From Elusimicrobiota bacterium (GTDB lineage: Bacteria > Elusimicrobiota > Elusimicrobia > UBA1565 > UBA9628), in contig JACQBB010000177.1 in assembly GCA_016194625.1 (NCBI GenBank), positions 1-9,829 on the forward strand: DNA of 9,829 nt, in the 5' to 3' direction. Each line of letters opens with the position of its first letter. Positions within the stretch are counted from its first letter, which is position 1. Below the pieces are notes generated by a model. The model saw only the letters and a list, made by a program, of their open reading frames with translations, made no database searches and had not been told where the DNA came from. Shown here piece by piece: positions 5,640 through 9,829 of the stretch. The translations under genes and the position numbers were made by a program.

Positions 5640-6991
5640 TACAGCGGCGTCGGGTCCACGCGGATCGTCTCCGGGCCCAGCGACGCGCTGCTGTCGGGCA
5701 TCGTGAAGCGGAACCACAGCGTGCGGCTCTGGCCGGCGGGGACCTGGAAGCCGGTCTGGTTCCCGACGAAGTTGCCCGCCGCCTGCGACGCGGTCGGCGA
5801 GGTCGTCAGATAGGTCGCGAACGACGAGTGCGGGGGGCCGACCGTCCCCGAGTTCCACACGCCCTGGAGCGTCGCGATCTCGTTGCCGGTCACCGAATAC
5901 AGCGCCCACGGGCTGCCGCCGGCCGTCGCCGTCGACGCGGTCAGCGAGATCGTCGCCGGCCAGTTGCCGACGTTCGTCACGACCATCGAGCTGGTGGACA
6001 CCGTCGAGCGCGCGACGTCGGGGCTCATCGCGCCGAGATGGATCAGCCCCGTGGATCGGACGATCTGGAAGTTGAGCCTGCCGAACGTCGACCAGTTCGG
6101 CTGTCCGGCCCAGTTCAGGCTGGCGACGCGGAAGTAGTAGGTGCTCGACAGGTCGAGCGGCGCGGTGGTGCCGACGGTGAGGGAGCTCGCCAGCACGCTG
6201 TAGGTCGTCGAGGAGAACACCGGCGCCGGCGTGGCCAGGGCGATCGCGCCGAAGTCGTCCGACGAGGCCTGCACGATGTAGCCGCCGGTCGACATCGACG
6301 ACGCGTCGGGCGGGGAGAGCTGGCCGCCGATCCAGGCGACGGTGACGCTGCCCACCGTCAGCGTGTAGGTCGACGGGGAGACCATCAGGAACTCGCTGGC
6401 GCCGACGACCGGCGGGTTCGCGAGCGGCGTGACCGTCGACATCACCGGGTAGGAGAGGTCGGCGTCGTTGTCGACCGCCCAGACCTGGACGAAGGTGGTC
6501 GTGTTCGCGAGCAGGCCCGTCACTCCCGAGCCGACGGCGCCGCCCAGAGGCTGGCCGTTCGTCGAGATCTGCAGGGTGACGAAGGCCGTGTTCGAGAAGA
6601 CGCTCGGCGCCGTGTAGGTCGCGACCTGGACGACGTACGACGAGCCCTTCTGCAGGAGGCCGCGTCCGCCGTCGTAGCCGGGCGTGGTCCAGTGGAACGT
6701 CGCGCTGGACGCGGTGTTGTCGGACGCGGGCGCGAGCGCCGACACGGGGTTCGGGAACGACGCCAGCGTCGGCCAGCCCGCGCGCGTCTTGTTGGCGGCC
6801 GTCGCGCCCGTCGAGAAGACGACCTCCTCGCCGATCGTGAAGACGAGGCCGTTCGCGGCCGTCGTCGCGCTGGAGCCGCCGGCCGCGAACACGGAGCGCG
6901 GGATCGAATTGGTCCCGGTGCTCATCGGCGGGCCCGCCCATGCGCCCGCCGCCGGGAGGAGGAGCGCGAGGACCGCCGCCCCGGCGAGCAT
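5633..6991 (-). CDS. Secreted FN3-repeat surface protein
   Basis: The ATG at 6991 gives 452 residues; a TTG at 7021, overlapping the upstream stop codon, would add ten residues with two Arg and a more typical signal-peptide n-region, so the start is uncertain. GAGG lies 3 nt before the ATG. A signal peptide (LAGAAVLALLLPAAGAWA) ends near residue 19. Residues 30-73 (SVFAAGGSS..., FTIGEEV, TRAGW) resemble the short 'GG-sss...l.GsiGq...sGf' segment often found before FN3 repeats in exported bacterial proteins. FN3-like modules lie at about 80-190 (FHW, TTTFVQVWAVD) and 195-310 (VAW, GYIVQASSDDFG, STYYFRVASLNWAG). A C-terminal Ig-like domain (about 316-450) includes MVVTNVGNWPATISL at 336-350 and RTLWFRFTMP at 423-432. 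No catalytic residues are seen; a surface or structural role is inferred. It follows the fibre-like gene by 26 nt, as second gene of a two-gene unit. Confidence 0.85.
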   Translation of the reverse strand: MLAGAAVLALLLPAAGAWAGPPMSTGTNSIPRSVFAAGGSSATTAANGLVFTIGEEVVFSTGATAANKTRAGWPTLASFPNPVSALAPASDNTASSATFHWTTPGYDGGRGLLQKGSSYVVQVATYTAPSVFSNTAFVTLQISTNGQPLGGAVGSGVTGLLANTTTFVQVWAVDNDADLSYPVMSTVTPLANPPVVGASEFLMVSPSTYTLTVGSVTVAWIGGQLSPPDASSMSTGGYIVQASSDDFGAIALATPAPVFSSTTYSVLASSLTVGTTAPLDLSSTYYFRVASLNWAGQPNWSTFGRLNFQIVRSTGLIHLGAMSPDVARSTVSTSSMVVTNVGNWPATISLTASTATAGGSPWALYSVTGNEIATLQGVWNSGTVGPPHSSFATYLTTSPTASQAAGNFVGNQTGFQVPAGQSRTLWFRFTMPDSSASLGPETIRVDPTPLYP

Positions 6992-7017
6992 CGCCCTCGG
7001 CTCGGGATCGCGCGCGT

Positions 7018-8439
7018 TCAATTGTCGAAGCGGATCATCGGCGTCGAGCTGATGGCCGGGGTGATCGCCGGAAGGGTCGCGTTGCAGGTCCCCGAGGTGT
7101 GCGTCGTGGTCCCTTCGAGGACCTTCTTGCCCGCCGGGACCGTCGCGGCGTTGAAGCCCGCGACGGAGACGGTCGTCCACTGGAACACCGTGTTGCTGCA
7201 GGTCGTCGCGCAGCCCATCGCGACGTAGTAGAGGCCGGACGAGAGGACCGGGGCGCCGGCGACGGCGACGTTGTTGGCGCCGACCGCCGGCGCGCCGGAG
7301 GTGACGTCGATGACCTTGGTCAAGCCGTCCTCGGTATAGACGCAGATCTTGTACGTGCCCGCCGTCGTGACCGCGCCGACCGCGAACGTCAGCTGGTTGA
7401 CGGTGAGGCGGCCGGCGATGCGGAACAGGCCCGTCTTGCGCACCGTGAGGCTGTTGTTCGCGACGGCGGACGTGCCGCTGTGCGCGGTCAGCGGCATGCT
7501 CGTGATGGTGGTGACCGACGGGTTGTCCCAGACGGGCGCGCCGGCGCCGCCCGAGACGAGGGCGAATCCCGCGGTGCCCGCGGCCGTCACGCTCATCGAG
7601 CCCGACGCCGTCATGTACAGCACGCCGCCCGCCGACGCGCCGGCGCCGCTCAGGGAGAGGGTCCCGGCGGTGAGGCCGTAGGCGACCGTCGCCGAGCCTC
7701 CGGCGACGGTGAAGCTGGAGCCTCCGACGCTCATCGTCGGGCCGGTGACGGTCAACGTGCCCGTCTGCAGGCCGTAGGAGTTCGTGATGCCCTGGGCGCC
7801 GTTCATGTCGAGGACGCCGTTCTGGATGAGGACGCCGGAGGAGACGGTCAGGCCGAAGGCGCCCGTGCCCGCGGCGGTGAAGATGCCGCTCGACGCCGTG
7901 ACGAACTGGGTGAAGGTCGCGCTCGCCGCGTTGACGCCGTTGGCGAACGCGGCGGACGAGGCGGAGACGCCGCCCGGGAGCGCGAGGTTGCCCGCGTTGG
8001 TGAAGGTCGAGTAGACGTTGTCGGCGATCAGGCTGACGGAACCCGCGTCGGAGAGCTGGTTGGCGGTGAACGCGTACGGACTCATCGCCAGGCGCGAGCG
8101 CGGGGCCATCTCGGCGTCGCCCTGGACGGTCACGCCGAGATAGGCGGACGCGCCGAGGAACAGCTCGGGCGGCAGGGCCGTGTAGGTGCCCAGTTCGACG
8201 GAGAACACGCCGTTGGTCAGGGCGACGAGGTTCTGCGTCTCGGTCCACAGCGCGGTGCCGCCGGTCAGCGTCTTGTACAGGTTGAAGGTGAGGTTCACGG
8301 TGCCCGTCTTCGGGAGGTTGGTCGCGGGATCGATCAGCTTGCCCTGGAAATTGACCACCTGGGGCTGGATGATCGCGGAGGCCGGGAGCGCCAGCGCGAG
8401 GGCGGCGAGGGCCGCCCAAAGGGACCATTTATTCTTCAT
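7018..8439 (-). CDS. Secreted fibre-like protein with N-terminal 'FQGKL...SPYAF' domain
   Basis: This 473-residue protein has a signal peptide at 1-22 (MKNKWSLW, hydrophobic core, A-S-A cleavage). Residues 28-126 are a recognisable exported domain: VVNFQGKLIDP, TFNLYKTLTGGTALWTETQ, NGVFSVELGTY, LGVTVQGDAEMAPRSRLAMSPYAFTAN. This domain is common at the N-terminus of bacterial surface fibre and phage-tail-fibre-like proteins. Residues 130-300 form a low-complexity repetitive stalk rich in Gly, Ser, Ala and Thr (YGLQTGTLTVTG, YGLTAGTLSLSG), compatible with a beta-helical or trimeric shaft. Residues 305-473 look like a globular head: APVWDN, KTGLFRIAGRLTVNQ, YKICVYTED, MGCATTCSN, and a final STPMIRFDN. 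Four Cys lie in the head (366, 410, 414, 452). Binding of a surface or partner is inferred from architecture. No clear Shine-Dalgarno precedes the ATG, in line with the adjacent promoter giving a near-leaderless mRNA. Confidence 0.9.
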   Translation of the reverse strand: MKNKWSLWAALAALALALPASAIIQPQVVNFQGKLIDPATNLPKTGTVNLTFNLYKTLTGGTALWTETQNLVALTNGVFSVELGTYTALPPELFLGASAYLGVTVQGDAEMAPRSRLAMSPYAFTANQLSDAGSVSLIADNVYSTFTNAGNLALPGGVSASSAAFANGVNAASATFTQFVTASSGIFTAAGTGAFGLTVSSGVLIQNGVLDMNGAQGITNSYGLQTGTLTVTGPTMSVGGSSFTVAGGSATVAYGLTAGTLSLSGAGASAGGVLYMTASGSMSVTAAGTAGFALVSGGAGAPVWDNPSVTTITSMPLTAHSGTSAVANNSLTVRKTGLFRIAGRLTVNQLTFAVGAVTTAGTYKICVYTEDGLTKVIDVTSGAPAVGANNVAVAGAPVLSSGLYYVAMGCATTCSNTVFQWTTVSVAGFNAATVPAGKKVLEGTTTHTSGTCNATLPAITPAISSTPMIRFDN

Positions 8440-8446
8440 AGGGTCG

Positions 8447-8476
8447 AGTTTATCAGAAGAGAGGGTCCCGGGTCAG
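8447..8476 (-). promoter_or_regulatory. Probable extended -10 promoter giving a near-leaderless fibre-protein mRNA
   Basis: On the minus strand CTGACC (8476-8471) matches TTGACA at 4 of 6. An 18-bp spacer separates it from TAAACT (8452-8447), preceded by TGA (8455-8453), an extended -10 signature. Transcription would begin near 8440, directly before the ATG at 8439. Confidence 0.5.
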
Positions 8477-8509
8477 GAGGGATGGACGAAGACGGCGGGA
8501 AGAAGAATT

Positions 8510-8524
8510 CGCGAGGATTTCGCG
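8510..8524 (-). terminator. Weak hairpin downstream of the regulator gene
   Basis: CGCGA and TCGCG form a 5-bp stem with a 5-nt loop, 8 nt after the regulator's stop codon. On the minus strand it is followed by AATTCTTCTT, which is only moderately T-rich. It may end the mutase-regulator transcript before the fibre-gene promoter. A seven-base homopolymer (8524-8530) abuts it. Confidence 0.3.
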
Positions 8525-8532
8525 GGGGGGCG

Positions 8533-9231
8533 TCAGGCCTTCGCGGCGACGGGGGTGAAGCGGTAGCCGACGCCGTGGACGGTCTGCAGCAGCGCCGCCG
8601 ACCCGCCGAGCTTGCGGCGCAGGGACTCGACGTGCTTGTCGAGCGTGCGGGTCTCCACGCCGTCGGGGTAGTTCCACACGGCGGCGAGGAGCTCCTCGCG
8701 CTTGAACGCGCGGTCCTGGTGCCGCATCAGGTGCGCGAGCAGGTCGAACTCGAGGCGGGTGAGGTCCGTCGCCTTGCCGCCGATGAGGACCTGCCGCGAG
8801 ACCAGGCGCAGCTCGATGGGGCCGCCGGTGAGGACGGTGACGGTCTCCTCGGGCGCCTCGCCCGACCACACGACGCGCCGCAGCAGGGTCCTGACGCGCG
8901 CCAAAAAGATGGGCGGCTGGAACGGACGATGGATCACGTCGTCGGCGCCCGCGTCCAGCAGGGCGACGCCTTCGGTGCTGCCCGCCTTCGGGTCCACGCA
9001 CAGCACCGGCAGGCGGCGCAGGTCGGGGCTCTCGCGCAGGCTCCGCAGGAAGCCGGCGACCGCCGGGTCCGACGAGTGCGCGACGACGAGCAGGCTGGGC
9101 CGGCCCGCGCGCACCGAGTCGAGAGCCTGCTTGACGCCGGCGACGGCCTGCACGCGGTGGCCCTGGCCCTCGAGGAGGGCGGTGAGCTGCTCGCGGAAGC
9201 GGGCGTCGTCTGCGGCGACGGCGATCTGCAT
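8533..9231 (-). CDS. OmpR/PhoB-family regulator with degenerate (pseudo) receiver domain
   Basis: This 232-residue protein starts at an ATG with GAGG 4 nt upstream. Residues 1-120 have a receiver fold (QIAVAADDARFREQL, GADDVIHRPFQPPIFLARVRTLLRR). Residues 135-226 are a canonical winged-helix output domain, with TRLEFDLLAHLMRH, REELLAAVWNY, the recognition helix TRTLDKHVESLRRKL and the wing TVHGVGYRF. Against PhoB, the phosphoacceptor Asp53 is Ala51 (VVAHSS), Thr83 is Asp80, Lys105 is Arg102 and acidic residue Glu9 is Ala7; only Asp10 is kept, as Asp8. Phosphorylation by a histidine kinase is therefore unlikely, and no kinase gene is next to it. It probably binds tandem DNA repeats as a constitutive or ligand-controlled dimer. 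It lies 9 nt after the mutase stop codon and is likely co-transcribed with it. Confidence 0.92.
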   Translation of the reverse strand: MQIAVAADDARFREQLTALLEGQGHRVQAVAGVKQALDSVRAGRPSLLVVAHSSDPAVAGFLRSLRESPDLRRLPVLCVDPKAGSTEGVALLDAGADDVIHRPFQPPIFLARVRTLLRRVVWSGEAPEETVTVLTGGPIELRLVSRQVLIGGKATDLTRLEFDLLAHLMRHQDRAFKREELLAAVWNYPDGVETRTLDKHVESLRRKLGGSAALLQTVHGVGYRFTPVAAKA

Positions 9232-9240
9232 GGTCCCTCG

Positions 9241-9829
9241 TCAGCCCCCGAACACCGGATACTCGCCGAACACGTCCTTCAGCGCGTTGGTGACCTCGCC
9301 GACGGTCGCGTACGCCTCGACGGCCTCCAAGATCACGGGCAGGAGGTTCTCGGAGCCCTTCGCGGCGCCGCGCAGGCGCGTCAGCGCGGCCTGCACGCGG
9401 CCGTTGTCGCGCTCGCGGCGCAGCTTCTTGAGGCGGCGCACCTGGCCCTTCTCGACGGCGTGGTCGATCTTCAGGATCGGCGGGCTGACGTGCTCGCCGG
9501 CGTGGACGTTGACGCCGACGATGCGGCGCCGGCCGGCGGACAGCTCGACCTCGTGCCGGTACGCGGTGTCGGCGATCTCGCGGTGGAAGAAGCCCTTCTC
9601 GAGCGCGGCGACGACGCCGCCCTGCTCCTTGATGCGCGTCATCAGCGCGGTCGCGCGCGTCTCGACCTCCTTCGTCAGCGTCTCCAGGTAGTACGAGCCG
9701 CCGAACGGGTCGGGCGTGTCGGTGACGCCGGTCTCGAGGGCGAGCAGCTGCTGGGTGCGCAGCGCGAGCATCACGGCCTCGTCGGTCGGCAGCGCCAGGG
9801 CCTCGTCGAAGGAGTTCGTGTGCAGGCTC
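9241..9829 (-). CDS. Methylmalonyl-CoA mutase-type acyl-CoA mutase, large subunit, C-terminal part
   Basis: The 5' end lies beyond the window; 195 residues and the stop codon are visible. The sequence opens inside the family's catalytic barrel with SLHTNSFDEALALPTDEAV, then LALRTQQLLALETGVTDTPDP and FGGSYYLETLTKEVE, followed by GFFHREIADTAYRHE and GVNVH. These are strong signatures of cobalamin-dependent methylmalonyl-CoA mutases and related isobutyryl-CoA-type mutases, which rearrange the carbon skeleton of acyl-CoA thioesters. The chain ends at VFGEYPVFGG with no C-terminal cobalamin-binding domain (no DxHxxG), so it belongs to the split type needing a separate B12-binding subunit. The residues that set substrate are N-terminal and outside the window, so methylmalonyl-CoA specificity is probable but unproved. 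The downstream neighbour is the regulator, not the B12 subunit. Confidence 0.93.
   Translation of the reverse strand, partial: SLHTNSFDEALALPTDEAVMLALRTQQLLALETGVTDTPDPFGGSYYLETLTKEVETRATALMTRIKEQGGVVAALEKGFFHREIADTAYRHEVELSAGRRRIVGVNVHAGEHVSPPILKIDHAVEKGQVRRLKKLRRERDNGRVQAALTRLRGAAKGSENLLPVILEAVEAYATVGEVTNALKDVFGEYPVFGG

Noticed and set aside
4045..5706. A 553-codon plus-strand frame overlapping the ligase
   Set aside because: It is an Arg/Gly/Pro-rich shadow without hydrophobic segments; the overlapping frame carries all the Wzy/WaaL motifs.
5828..7228. A 466-codon plus-strand frame opposite the FN3 gene
   Set aside because: Arg-rich shadow spanning the junction of two real minus-strand genes.
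5633..8428. A single 931-codon minus-strand frame covering both fibre and FN3 genes
   Set aside because: Its first half is an out-of-frame, Arg-rich reading of the fibre-like gene. Only the part from about 6991 (or 7021) has a signal peptide and FN3 modules.
8702..9691. A 329-codon plus-strand frame
   Set aside because: It crosses the regulator-mutase boundary on the opposite strand and has a Ser/Arg-rich composition typical of an antisense shadow.
1..9829. CRISPR array, insertion sequence, tRNA or rRNA genes
   Set aside because: I saw no regularly spaced repeats longer than the 10-bp array, no transposase motif or terminal inverted repeats, and no tRNA- or rRNA-like sequence.

Overview
This is a high-GC window (about 70 % by eye) with tightly packed genes, GC-rich third codon positions and many Sec-type signal peptides. 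It suggests the chromosome of a Gram-negative-type (diderm) bacterium. The mix of fibronectin-III surface proteins, a fibre-like protein with the 'FQGKL...SPYAF' N-terminal domain, a lone O-antigen-ligase-type enzyme and a split acyl-CoA mutase fits an Elusimicrobiota-like lineage. That assignment is inference; no taxonomic marker gene is present.

Layout. (1) Positions 1-3568, minus strand: a four-gene run of secreted proteins, in transcription order: a two-module Ig-like protein (3568-2633), a small secreted beta-rich protein with two W-x-L motifs (2564-1935), a second two-module protein paralogous to the first (1907-1011), and an FN3 protein that runs off the left edge (992-1). Gaps are 68, 27 and 18 nt, so this is very probably one operon. 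(2) Positions 3569-3853: a divergent intergenic region, AT-rich in its middle, holding an array of about five copies of a 10-bp motif in two inverted blocks, a probable extended -10 promoter, and a perfect 16-bp palindrome just before the next gene. (3) Positions 3854-5626, plus strand: an O-antigen ligase/polymerase-type membrane protein with a TPR-like C-terminal domain. (4) Positions 5633-8439, minus strand and convergent with the ligase: a two-gene unit of a fibre-like secreted protein (8439-7018) and an FN3 surface protein (6991-5633), apparently read from a leaderless or near-leaderless promoter. (5) Positions 8533-9829, minus strand: the C-terminal end of an acyl-CoA (methylmalonyl-CoA type) mutase large subunit, followed 9 nt later by an OmpR-family regulator whose receiver domain has lost its phosphorylation residues.

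How it may work together: the first operon looks like a surface-assembly locus in which two related Ig-like proteins flank a small beta-rich subunit, with an FN3 adhesin last. Its layout recalls the WxL/DUF916 surface complexes of Firmicutes, but homology is not shown. The ligase lies between two clusters of Ser/Thr/Ala-rich exported proteins and has no glycosyltransferase beside it, so glycosylation of these proteins is a testable idea. The mutase and regulator at the right edge are a separate metabolic unit.
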